Position numbers and translations under genes: made by a program. Shown piece after piece: positions 17,369 through 25,161 of a stretch of 64,000 nt of DNA (position 1 is the first letter of the stretch; every line of letters begins with the position of its first letter). The notes under the pieces were generated by a model. It had not been told where the DNA came from, did not search any database, and saw only the letters and a list, made by a program, of their open reading frames with translations. Origin of the DNA: UMGS1766 sp963597355 (GTDB taxonomy: Bacteria; Bacillota; Clostridia; Oscillospirales; Oscillospiraceae); NCBI GenBank assembly GCA_963597355.1, contig CAVBPR010000006.1, forward strand, positions 62,001-126,000, in the 5' to 3' direction.

Positions 17369-18463
17369 ATGCTAAAGCCAAAATCATGTGCCTGCTATCA
17401 TTGCGGCAAGATCTTTTCTGCCGAAGACATCCATTTTTTTGATCGTCTGGACGGCCAGCTCTGGAAACCAAATAACGGTCAATACGAGGCAATAAATTCT
17501 TCTGGTAAGCCGGTTGATCTGTCCCAAAAGCAAGTCCGTCTGGTTCGCGCAAGCGGAATACCTGATCAGCTGGATGTCACAAACCTTGCAACGAAAAAGA
17601 CCCGTCATATTCACGCAAAGCTCTGCCCCTTTTGCGGTGATCCTCTTACCGAAGGCATGGGCCAGTATCCGATCTATACCTTTCTCATGGTAGGATTGCC
17701 CAGTGTTGGCAAAACAGCTTTTTGTGAATACATTACCAGTCAAGCTCAGCGGCAATTTGTAAAAGAGCTTGGATTATCCATCTCAGCCCCAGGTAAAATC
17801 GGTGGAGCTCGGCTGGTTGCAACTCAAGTAGGAACTAGCAAGCTGTTTCGTATGCAGATCCGTGACGATCAAAAGATAATACAATTCAACTTTTTCGATG
17901 TAGCCGGCGAGCTGTTCAGCAATCGCCGAGCCATTGATGAAACAGTGGAAGACGGATTTTACGCTCTGAAACAAACCATTAACAATTTAGGGGATGCTCT
18001 GGATGGCTGCATCTCCATGCTGGACCTTCGCAATCTTTCTCCTGAATTCCAGCCAACGCAAACACAAAACGCTTTAAAAGATGCCGAAACGGAAACCGAT
18101 GTTTTTCTGAATTGGCTTCGAGGCAATCAGAAAAAGAAAGACTTCCCCATTCTCTACCTCTTTAATAAGAGCGATCAAATCAAGGGCACACTGACCACAG
18201 ACAACCCCTTCATCACCCAAACCTCTCTGCTGTTTCGCAACGCCAAGTTAAGCAAAAGAGCTCTGGCCGCTCACATGGCGCTTGCCCGAAAGTTTATCAC
18301 GCAGTGCTGCTGCAGCGCTGCCACAAATCAGGATCCCTGCTTTGTAGTTCAGCTTGGCACCCCCCAGGAGGACAATACGTTGTATTTTGACTCAGCAAAA
18401 AACGCATCCCTTCCATTCGTTTTTCTGCTTCATAAATTTTGCATTAAAAAACTCCCCGATTGA
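17369..18463 (+). CDS. Zinc-ribbon P-loop GTPase (TRAFAC-like), unassigned family
   Basis: A 364-residue soluble protein. The N-terminus carries two CxxC pairs, C9/C12 and C86/C89, about 75 residues apart, consistent with a split zinc ribbon. A GTPase domain follows: P-loop GLPSVGKT (109-116), switch II FDVAGE (176-181, DxxG type) and guanine-recognition NKSD (266-269). The G4 motif favours GTP over ATP. The C-terminus is Cys-rich around residue 308 (QCCCSAA). It is not one of the universal translation GTPases. The start has AAAGGAG at good spacing. Placed between two membrane-protein genes and upstream of a SEDS-transpeptidase pair, it may be a nucleotide switch for an envelope machine; this is inferred from context only. 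Confidence 0.75.
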   Translation: MLKPKSCACYHCGKIFSAEDIHFFDRLDGQLWKPNNGQYEAINSSGKPVDLSQKQVRLVRASGIPDQLDVTNLATKKTRHIHAKLCPFCGDPLTEGMGQYPIYTFLMVGLPSVGKTAFCEYITSQAQRQFVKELGLSISAPGKIGGARLVATQVGTSKLFRMQIRDDQKIIQFNFFDVAGELFSNRRAIDETVEDGFYALKQTINNLGDALDGCISMLDLRNLSPEFQPTQTQNALKDAETETDVFLNWLRGNQKKKDFPILYLFNKSDQIKGTLTTDNPFITQTSLLFRNAKLSKRALAAHMALARKFITQCCCSAATNQDPCFVVQLGTPQEDNTLYFDSAKNASLPFVFLLHKFCIKKLPD

Positions 18464-18483
18464 AACGAAAGGAGATTTTCCAT

Positions 18484-19464
18484 ATGAATCAGGTGTTCCT
18501 TCTCAGTGCCAGGATGCACCCCAACACAGGCACAGGCTATGAAACCTTTGGTTCCGACACCGGACCATACCGTCAGGGCGTCCGCGTCATCTACTCCAGC
18601 CGCGACGGTGAAACCATCGATCGAACCGAATTAGCTGTTTGTTTTTCCGGCCCGGATGGTAATCGCAACGCTGATTATATGCGGGAAGCAAGCTTCAATG
18701 GTGTTCTTTCTCCGCAAAACATTTTCAAGGCGGCAAACATGCTTCGCGCAGTAACCGATGAGAGTATTCAACAATTTCGTGATTTTCCAAAATCGCTCAA
18801 AAAAGAGCTCAATTTCCCCGACAATTATGATGCTCCCTCCATTCCTCATGAATTTGCAAAGTTCGGTCAGGCTTTGCAGGCAGCAAGCCAGAAAGGAGGT
18901 TGCGTTTATTGCGATCCCGACACAAAAGAAACCGCAATAGAGCGCACAGAATATGCACTGACGCTTCTACCTCCCGGCGAATGGCTTTGGAGCAATGAAA
19001 AGCAACGATATGAGTGCTCGATTTTCTTCGATTGCGACAACCCTGACGCCCCCCTTCAGGCGGAAGATACCTGTACGCTTACCTTTAGTGAAAGTGAATG
19101 CACCACAATCGGCCCAATGTGGCGCTTTGATGCCGCCGGTCAGCTCGTCGCCGGTTCTCTTCCGGATTCGTCTCAGGATGAACCGTCGAAGGAGTCGATT
19201 CCCACTTCTGTTCCCGACCGGCACCATTCCAGCCGCCACGTGGAAAATGAGCGTGCACCACTCCAAGGAAATCTTCCCCGTCTGCTCCGCTGGGTTTCTG
19301 TCATTGTTTTAATCGCGATTGCTACCGGAGCTCTGGCTCTGGCTACTTCCATCGGCGCGACGGACAGAGTTATTTATCTCCGCATTACGCTTTCCTCCGC
19401 AAAACCCATTCTGTTCGCCATTTACGGTTTTGTTGTTGGACTTCTGATTGGTCACAGGCGTTAA
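18484..19464 (+). CDS. Unknown membrane-anchored protein next to the GTPase
   Basis: 326 residues. Residues 1-185 are soluble and open with MNQVFLLSARMHPNTGTGYE, which I do not recognise; the middle (about 190-255) is Ser/Pro/Glu-rich and probably disordered; the C-terminus has two membrane spans (about 268-290 and 302-322) ending in GLLIGHRR. That gives an N-terminal cytoplasmic domain on a tail anchor. ATG 18484 follows GAAAGGAGA; the open frame upstream overlaps the GTPase end and is rejected. Tight spacing (20 bases) after the GTPase suggests the two work together, for example as effector or regulator. It could belong to the GTPase-associated protein groups predicted by comparative genomics, but I cannot show it. 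Confidence 0.6.
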   Translation: MNQVFLLSARMHPNTGTGYETFGSDTGPYRQGVRVIYSSRDGETIDRTELAVCFSGPDGNRNADYMREASFNGVLSPQNIFKAANMLRAVTDESIQQFRDFPKSLKKELNFPDNYDAPSIPHEFAKFGQALQAASQKGGCVYCDPDTKETAIERTEYALTLLPPGEWLWSNEKQRYECSIFFDCDNPDAPLQAEDTCTLTFSESECTTIGPMWRFDAAGQLVAGSLPDSSQDEPSKESIPTSVPDRHHSSRHVENERAPLQGNLPRLLRWVSVIVLIAIATGALALATSIGATDRVIYLRITLSSAKPILFAIYGFVVGLLIGHRR

Positions 19465-19489
19465 ATTGATCCGTTGAAAGGATGATCTT

Positions 19490-19939
19490 ATGCTTTACCT
19501 TATCGTCGGTTTTGTCGGCATTTTCGCTCTCTTTCTGGTTCAGTTCAAAGGCAAATCCATCCGTTTTGATGATCCGATCGACTGCCTCGCCGCTCACCAT
19601 CAACTTCAATTCCCCGGCAACAATGTCGAACTGATCCAGTCGGCCGAATGTACCCTCGGAAGCGGCTGTCTACAGAGCGACATCGACCTGCAGCGTTATT
19701 TTCCCCTCCTGAATTGCAAAGCCGGGCCATTTATCCTCACCATGGCAGACAACGATGTTTTGATCTCTCAGCCACCTCACAGCGACGGACAATGCATTAT
19801 ATGTGGTAAAACCAATCATAACGCAGGTGCAAATTATCTTCTCCCCGTCGGCAGTCCTATGCGGCTTCACAGTGGTGATCGAATTACGATTCAGTTACCC
19901 GATGGCAGTGAATGCACCTTTTACTATTACATCCGATAA
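19490..19939 (+). CDS. Membrane-anchored FHA-like domain protein
   Basis: 149 residues. An N-terminal membrane anchor (about residues 1-20, LIVGFVGIFALFLVQF) is followed by a domain that reads like a diverged FHA fold: CTLGSGCLQSDIDL in the place of the GR..NDI segment, a middle strand set, and SPMRLHSGDRITI near the end, matching the usual L..GD.I strand. The Ser/His core that binds phosphothreonine in classical FHA domains is not obvious, so it may bind another ligand or only act as a scaffold. It lies 25 bases after the tail-anchored protein and 18 bases before the SEDS gene. In Actinobacteria, FHA proteins sit beside rodA-pbpA; the parallel supports this reading. Confidence 0.55.
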   Translation: MLYLIVGFVGIFALFLVQFKGKSIRFDDPIDCLAAHHQLQFPGNNVELIQSAECTLGSGCLQSDIDLQRYFPLLNCKAGPFILTMADNDVLISQPPHSDGQCIICGKTNHNAGANYLLPVGSPMRLHSGDRITIQLPDGSECTFYYYIR

Positions 19940-19957
19940 CACCAAAAGGAGACAGTC

Positions 19958-21343
19958 ATGAAGAAAAAGTTTCTATCCGGCGGTCGGGCAGCTTATCTGC
20001 TCTGCGTTGCCTACCAAATCCTTTTTGCTCTGTCCGCTGCCGTGCAAAGTCATGGTTCCGCATTAAAAAAAGTCTATACCACCACGGCAGACGGCACCTT
20101 CTACCATACGGAGCTAACCTCCGTGTTACCGGTTCTTCTCCTAGGCACCGTCCTGATTCTCTCCCTTGAGATTACCGCGTTCCTGTTTGATGCCAAAAGC
20201 CGGTTTGTAAAACTCCTCACGCCTGTCTTTTTGCTCCTAGGAACCGGCGTTGTCTTTCAATGCTTTGTTCATCCTCAAACCGCCCCTCGTCATCTTCTTA
20301 GCATCTGTGTTGGTCTTGTCTTTTGCATCCTCTGCTTTTTCTTTTCCTCGCTCACCCTATCGAAGCGTGAATTTCGCCGAGTGCTTTGGATTGTTATTGG
20401 ACTGGCTATCGTCGCTATCTTTATTTGCATGATCTTCCGTCGCAATCGCACCGGCGGTCTCTGGGGCGAGCTCACAAAACTGATCAGCATCTATCTCTGT
20501 GCCGCCTGTTTCCCCCACATTCGTGAAATCACAAGCCGACGTCTGTTCTTTGGCACACTGTTCTCCCTGCTACTCAGCGTTCTGATTATGAAGGACTTTG
20601 GTACAGCCGCAGTCTTAGCCGCAGTTCTTCTCTGCGCAATGCTCTATGTCACCCCGCTGCTTGCCCTGGTCTGCGGCGGAATTGGAGTTCTCTTGTCCAT
20701 GCTTGGTGTGTTTGCTCTGAACCTGTTTCAGCCGGCGTCCTACCTTCTCACGCGAATTACCTCATGCGGAAAGGTATTGCTGGATTCCGAAGCCAATGGC
20801 AATTTCCGCACTCTTCTGTTAAGCCTCATCCGCGGCGGAATTTTCGGCACCGGTTTCTCCCCTGCTGACACGCACTATGCAATGTACAGCTTTGGATCTC
20901 AGCACGATTTCGTATTTCTTTCCCTTACCGCCACTTGCGGTATTGGCATTGCCTTGGTTGTTTTGGCCTGTTTTTTAAGCCTTGCCCTGGAATGCTGCAA
21001 CTACCGCACTGCTCGTTCCAACCGGCGTGTAACAGCGATCAATATGTGTGGGTTCTTCCTGACCCTGCAGAGCACAGTCAGTATTCTAGGTCAATTGAAT
21101 GTCATCCCACTTACAGGAATCCCCATTCCGTTCCTGGCATTCGGCGGATCTTCTATGGTCACCTGTCTCGGCGTTGTTGGCATCTCCCTCTCCGCCCGCC
21201 TTGCGGAACCGGAGCGTGGCTCAATCGAACATCAGGCGGACCGTTTGTTCGACTGCCTCCCCCCTCTCACCATTCCGTCCTGCGTCCAGATGTACCTGCA
21301 AAAGCTTCAAATTCTGTTTCGAAAGAAGGTTTTTGAAAAATGA
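19958..21343 (+). CDS. Divergent SEDS (FtsW/RodA/SpoVE-type) glycan polymerase
   Basis: 461 residues with about ten membrane spans. SEDS proteins polymerise lipid II into glycan strands. Family marks: KDFGTAAVLA (about 212-221), GGIFGTGF (293-300), QHDFVF with D317 at the place of the catalytic Asp, and LTGIPIPFLAFGGSSMV (near 377-393). It is less conserved than housekeeping FtsW or RodA and has an extended tail. The ATG follows AAAAGGAGA. Its stop overlaps the start of the transpeptidase gene (ATGA), the usual pairing of a SEDS polymerase with its class B PBP. The unusual upstream GTPase and FHA-like genes argue for a specialised role, such as polar growth, sporulation or a special wall layer. 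Confidence 0.85.
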   Translation: MKKKFLSGGRAAYLLCVAYQILFALSAAVQSHGSALKKVYTTTADGTFYHTELTSVLPVLLLGTVLILSLEITAFLFDAKSRFVKLLTPVFLLLGTGVVFQCFVHPQTAPRHLLSICVGLVFCILCFFFSSLTLSKREFRRVLWIVIGLAIVAIFICMIFRRNRTGGLWGELTKLISIYLCAACFPHIREITSRRLFFGTLFSLLLSVLIMKDFGTAAVLAAVLLCAMLYVTPLLALVCGGIGVLLSMLGVFALNLFQPASYLLTRITSCGKVLLDSEANGNFRTLLLSLIRGGIFGTGFSPADTHYAMYSFGSQHDFVFLSLTATCGIGIALVVLACFLSLALECCNYRTARSNRRVTAINMCGFFLTLQSTVSILGQLNVIPLTGIPIPFLAFGGSSMVTCLGVVGISLSARLAEPERGSIEHQADRLFDCLPPLTIPSCVQMYLQKLQILFRKKVFEK

Positions 21344-22737
21344 AATTTTCACACCTTGCCTCCACTCCATGGCCGAACCGGGCTCTCGCCGGTACATTAG
21401 CTGCCCTCTCTCTCTTTGGTATGGTACGCATCTATGCTTCCGGCGCAAAAGCGCTGGAAAACGTAAGTGATATTGAGAAACAATCCATATCCACCAGTTA
21501 CGACCTTACTGCATTGTCTGCAGGCGAACGCACAAACAACACAACTTACGGAAAATATAGTCTGCTCAACTCCGTACAGCTGCTTGACTGCGAAGGCAAT
21601 GCCATTCCCGACACGGATGCCTTTTATAATTTGGTCGGCACCCGTACCTTGACCCACAACACCCGTTATTTAGCTGATCGACTGGTCTCCGATCCAAACC
21701 CGGCAGAACAATATCACGTTTTCACCGGAACGCGCAGAAGTGACAGCGCCACAAAGGTTGTTTCTACCACTCTGAGCAGCACTCTGCAGGAACAGATCTA
21801 CAATTATTTGACAGAAAACGAACTAACCGCATCCGTTCTGGTTACCCGCACCACAACCGGCGACACCCTGGCCTGCGTTTCAACTCCCAGCGAAATCTAT
21901 AACGCAGAACATCCGGAAGACGGGGCGCTAATCAACCGCAACTTTTATAAGCTCTCTCCCGGTTCGACGCAAAAATTAGCAACCCTTCTGGTCATCGCTG
22001 CTGCCGGAGGCGATTTGAGCACTCCTTATGAATGCACCGGTCAGTTCATCTCCGCAGACGGGGAAATCATTCAGGACAGCGGAGTACACGGCGTTATCGA
22101 TGCCGCCGGCGCCGTTGCAGCCTCCTGTAACTGCTACTTTGCAGATCGGATTTCAAAATTGGATAACAAAACCGTCATCGAACTATTTCAAAGTCTGGGC
22201 TATCTCGTAAACGAGTCCATCTCTCTGACTGATTTAGACGGTGTCCCCCGCTCCATTTCCAGCCTGACACTGAACACAATGGAGTGGAACTTCTCCAGCG
22301 TTTGGAATGTTGTCGGTGAGGCAGAGGTTATGATCAATCCCTTTGATCTGGCATCCATTGCCTCTGCCATTGAAACCGACGGTGAGGCCTGCCAGCCCCA
22401 CTTGCTTTCCGGCGAAAAAACAGCTTCTATCGCAGAAAACTGGCCGGAAGAACTGACTTCCGTGCTTCCCACGGTGAAGGAAATCCTCCACACAGCCTAT
22501 GGCGACAGCTATATTCAACGCGGTTTTCCAGACTCTCTTAGCTTTGCCAAAACCGGAACGGCAGAATATGACAACACCAGTCAAAACACAGGCCGCCGTC
22601 TGGTTGCATGCACGCAATCCGGTCTGACCGTTTATCTTGCGGTAGAAAACTATAAGAAAGACGGAGCCCTCACAACCAGCCTTTCTTTGGAGCAAATCAC
22701 CGCTGACCTCACCTCCATTCTGGACACTGCTGTATAA
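21340..22737 (+). CDS. Class B penicillin-binding protein (PbpA-like transpeptidase)
   Basis: 465 residues: a short cytoplasmic tail, one N-terminal membrane anchor (about 15-34), a dimerisation/linker region, and a penicillin-binding transpeptidase domain. All three catalytic motifs are present: S209-TQK (in SPGSTQKL), S262-CN, and K404-TG (AKTGTAE). It would cross-link peptides in glycan made by the SEDS partner, outside the membrane. It is shorter than housekeeping PBP2/PBP3, close in size to actinobacterial PbpA and to SpoVD-like forms without extra domains. It overlaps the SEDS gene by 4 bases and is the last gene of the cluster; I see no clear terminator after it. Confidence 0.85.
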   Translation: MKFSHLASTPWPNRALAGTLAALSLFGMVRIYASGAKALENVSDIEKQSISTSYDLTALSAGERTNNTTYGKYSLLNSVQLLDCEGNAIPDTDAFYNLVGTRTLTHNTRYLADRLVSDPNPAEQYHVFTGTRRSDSATKVVSTTLSSTLQEQIYNYLTENELTASVLVTRTTTGDTLACVSTPSEIYNAEHPEDGALINRNFYKLSPGSTQKLATLLVIAAAGGDLSTPYECTGQFISADGEIIQDSGVHGVIDAAGAVAASCNCYFADRISKLDNKTVIELFQSLGYLVNESISLTDLDGVPRSISSLTLNTMEWNFSSVWNVVGEAEVMINPFDLASIASAIETDGEACQPHLLSGEKTASIAENWPEELTSVLPTVKEILHTAYGDSYIQRGFPDSLSFAKTGTAEYDNTSQNTGRRLVACTQSGLTVYLAVENYKKDGALTTSLSLEQITADLTSILDTAV

Positions 22738-22790
22738 TTGGTACGCACACCTGCACTAACCTTATTTTTTGTTATTTGACCGGCTTTTCC

Positions 22791-22819
22791 TTGTTTTTGT
22801 CCACAAAATGTGGTATCAT
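22791..22819 (+). promoter_or_regulatory. Promoter with embedded operator-like dyad, DtxR-type regulator gene
   Basis: TTGTTT (-35), 17-base spacer and TATCAT (-10). The spacer contains a perfect dyad, CCACA-AAA-TGTGG (22801-22813), exactly between the promoter boxes, where a bound repressor would block RNA polymerase. Autoregulation is inferred. Confidence 0.55.
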
Positions 22820-22846
22820 ATCACAAAAGCAAAGGAGGGCCGGTCA

Positions 22847-23227
22847 ATGGCAGCAATACACAAATCAGGCGAAGATTACTTGGAAGCAATCTTAATGGTG
22901 CGCAATGAGAAAGGGTTTTGCCGCTCAATTGACGTAGCTCATCATCTTGGTGTCAGCAAGCCGAGTGTGTCTGTAGCAATGGGAATCCTCCGGGAAGGCG
23001 GCATGATCACCACGGATTCTGACGGACTGTTAAACTTTACGGAGGAAGGCCGCAAATTAGCCGAAGATGTCTACGGTCGTCATTGCCTTTTGACCGAGTT
23101 TCTCCTCTCTCTGGGGGTAACGGACGAAGTGGCACGTGAGGATGCCTGCAAGATTGAACACGATCTCAGCCACGAAACTTACGAATGCCTTCAAAAATTT
23201 ATGGAGACTCGCCGCTCGAAAGAATAA
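22847..23227 (+). CDS. DtxR/MntR-family metal-dependent transcriptional regulator
   Basis: 126 residues. The N-terminal winged helix (SGEDYLEAILMV, then VAHHLGVSKPSVSVAMGIL as the recognition region) and the helical metal-binding/dimerisation region (EEGRKLAEDVYGRHCLLTEFL, followed by EDACKIEHDLSHET) are those of the DtxR/MntR family. The H-C-E-H residues (H83, C84, E107, H108) fit a divalent-metal site. There is no C-terminal SH3-like FeoA domain, as in MntR. ATG 22847 sits behind AAAGGAGGG; the longer frame from 22769 reads through the promoter. It precedes a zinc/manganese importer operon, its likely target; whether the metal is Zn, Mn or Fe cannot be read from the sequence. Confidence 0.88.
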   Translation: MAAIHKSGEDYLEAILMVRNEKGFCRSIDVAHHLGVSKPSVSVAMGILREGGMITTDSDGLLNFTEEGRKLAEDVYGRHCLLTEFLLSLGVTDEVAREDACKIEHDLSHETYECLQKFMETRRSKE

Positions 23228-23296
23228 GCGCGTTTTATGTTTCTCTTATTCTATAAGATGAAGCAATGTTCACCGATACATTTATTTATAGCCTTG

Positions 23297-23342
23297 AAAC
23301 GGGCATGCTGTCTGTATGGAGCCGACAGCATGCCCGTTTTTG
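23297..23342 (+). terminator. Rho-independent terminator after the DtxR-type gene
   Basis: ACGGGCATGCTGTC and GACAGCATGCCCGT form a 14-bp stem around an 11-base loop, followed by TTTTTG. Confidence 0.9.
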
Positions 23343-23397
23343 CTCCAATTCTTCATACGTCATAAAACGACATAAAATCATATGATCAATCCATCAT

Positions 23398-23426
23398 TTG
23401 ACATGTTTTAAGTTCAATGATAAGAT
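23398..23426 (+). promoter_or_regulatory. Promoter of the znuA-znuC-znuB operon
   Basis: Perfect TTGACA (23398-23403), 17-base spacer, TAAGAT (23421-23426). Just upstream are two CATAAAA repeats (about 23361-23377) and the palindrome ATCATATGAT (23378-23387), candidate metal-regulator sites. Confidence 0.7.
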
Positions 23427-23446
23427 TCAGTGCTGGAGGTGTTTTA

Positions 23447-24391
23447 TTGAAACATAAATTATTTTGCTTAATTCTGGCGGCTTTCCTCCTTCTTCCCGGA
23501 TGCGGAAGCTCTTCTGCAAAGTCGGAAGACGAGAGCACAATCAAAGCCGCCGCAACAACCTATCCGGTATATTTGTTGGCTCAGGCTGTCACCGACGGAG
23601 TTGACGGAATCTCCGTCTCGCTGGTAATCGACCAGCAGGTGTCCTGCCTGCATGACTATACCCTGACCATGCGTGACATGGAGGCCGTGGAACGAGCCGA
23701 TGTCCTGCTGATCAATGGCGCTGGGCTGGAAGATTTTCTGGACGACGTTCTGGATGGCCGCAATACGATTGATTGTTCCACCGGAATTAGCCTTCTCTCT
23801 TCCGAGGAAGAACATGAGGAGGGACAGGAAGAAGATTCCGATCATGATCATGACCACGATCATGAAGACGGTCACCATCATGATCAGGATCCTCACATTT
23901 GGATGGATCCCCGCAATGCAGCCATCATGGCGCAAAATCTTGCTGCAGGTCTTGCTCAAATCGACCCGGACCATGCCGATGCCTACCGCGCCAATGCAGA
24001 TGCGATCACCGCGGATTTAACCGACTTTCGCCAGGAGCTTCTGGACCGCCTGGAGGACAAAAATATAAACTTGATTACCTTTCATGATGGTTTCGGGTAC
24101 TTTGCGGAAAGTTTTGGAATGCACCTTTTGGCCGCTGTAGAAGAGGAAGAAGGCAGTGAAGCCTCCGCCAAAACCATCGTAGAAATCACCCAACTGGTAA
24201 ATGAACATCAACTTCCTGCCATTTTTACCGAGGTGAACGGGAGCGATGCCACCGCCAAAGCCATCGCCCGTGAATGTGACATTCAAATCTACCCTCTCAG
24301 CATGTGCATGAGCGGAAACGGCGGTGGGCTTGCCGCCTATAAGGCGGTAATTCAGAGCAATATTGAGACCATTTTGGAGGCCTATTCATGA
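23447..24391 (+). CDS. znuA: Zinc/manganese ABC transporter substrate-binding lipoprotein (ZnuA/AdcA-like)
   Basis: 314 residues, cluster A-I metal-binding protein. The TTG start at 23447 follows TGGAGG; the ATG at 23417 overlaps the -10 region and is rejected. A lipoprotein signal ends in LLLPGC (Cys about 19). After LHDYTLTMRDMEAVERAD comes an acidic, His-rich loop (HDHDHDHEDGHHHDQDPH), typical of zinc binders, then HIWMDP. Metal ligands expected from the family include the His in LHDY, the His of PHIWMD, the His of FHDGFGYF and a late acidic residue in FTEVNG. It captures metal outside the membrane and delivers it to ZnuB. Translationally coupled to znuC by ATGA. Confidence 0.92.
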   Translation: MKHKLFCLILAAFLLLPGCGSSSAKSEDESTIKAAATTYPVYLLAQAVTDGVDGISVSLVIDQQVSCLHDYTLTMRDMEAVERADVLLINGAGLEDFLDDVLDGRNTIDCSTGISLLSSEEEHEEGQEEDSDHDHDHDHEDGHHHDQDPHIWMDPRNAAIMAQNLAAGLAQIDPDHADAYRANADAITADLTDFRQELLDRLEDKNINLITFHDGFGYFAESFGMHLLAAVEEEEGSEASAKTIVEITQLVNEHQLPAIFTEVNGSDATAKAIARECDIQIYPLSMCMSGNGGGLAAYKAVIQSNIETILEAYS

Positions 24392-25161
24392 GCAAACCGA
24401 TGAAACATCAAAACTGCACCACAGGCTGTCAGGGTTCCTGCTGTCTGAAAGTGCAGGATCTGTCTGTAGTGCGTGGCGATGACGTCATTTTAGATCACGT
24501 TAATTTTCACATGCATTGCGGTGAGCTGATTGCTCTCATTGGCCCCAATGGTGCCGGCAAGAGCTCTCTCTTTAAAAGTATTCTGGGGCAAATGCATCAC
24601 ACCGGAACGATTACATTCCAGTCCGCAACCGGTCAGCATATGACGCCCCGCATTGGCTATGTTCCCCAATCTCCTGCTTTCGACCCCGGTGACCCGGTCA
24701 GTGTGCTGGATCTTTTCACTACGGCGATCTCAAAATGGCCCGTGTTTTTACCAAGCACAAAAAAACTTCGTGCCAAAGTGCTGGAGTGCCTGAAGCGAGT
24801 AAACGGAGAAGATTTAATTGACAAGCGCGTAGGCGCACTCTCCGGCGGAGAAGTTCAGCGGGTTCTGCTGGCTATGGCATTAGAGCCCATTCCTCACATC
24901 CTGATCCTGGACGAGCCCATGTCTGGCGTCGACATGGAAGGTGAGCGTCAGTTGCTGGAATTACTGGATGATATTCGCACAAAATTTGATTTGTCTATCC
25001 TCCTCTCCACCCACGACTTTGCTGCACTGAAACAGGTGGATAAGGTCATCCTGCTCAAAAAGCAGGTTTTGCGGCAGGGATCCCCCCTTCTGGTGCTGTC
25101 ATCGCCGGAATTTAAGGCTCAATTCCCGTCCGAACATGTCAAAGGAGGTGGCGAAGTATGA
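24388..25161 (+). CDS. znuC: Zinc/manganese ABC transporter ATP-binding protein
   Basis: 257 residues. Walker A GPNGAGKSS, Q-loop VPQSPAF, signature LSGGEVQR, Walker B ILILDEPMSGVD and the switch His in STHDF are all present, so it is a working ABC ATPase of the metal (cluster 9) family. The N-terminus has an unusual Cys-rich stretch (NCTTGCQGSCCLKVQ) before the ABC domain, which could bind metal and sense supply; this is inference. It overlaps znuA and znuB by 4 bases on each side, so the three subunits are made together. Confidence 0.92.
   Translation: MSKPMKHQNCTTGCQGSCCLKVQDLSVVRGDDVILDHVNFHMHCGELIALIGPNGAGKSSLFKSILGQMHHTGTITFQSATGQHMTPRIGYVPQSPAFDPGDPVSVLDLFTTAISKWPVFLPSTKKLRAKVLECLKRVNGEDLIDKRVGALSGGEVQRVLLAMALEPIPHILILDEPMSGVDMEGERQLLELLDDIRTKFDLSILLSTHDFAALKQVDKVILLKKQVLRQGSPLLVLSSPEFKAQFPSEHVKGGGEV

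Noticed and set aside
23835..23892. Repeat-like CATGATCATGACCACGATCATG DNA
   Set aside because: It simply encodes the His/Asp-rich metal loop of ZnuA and is not a DNA repeat element.
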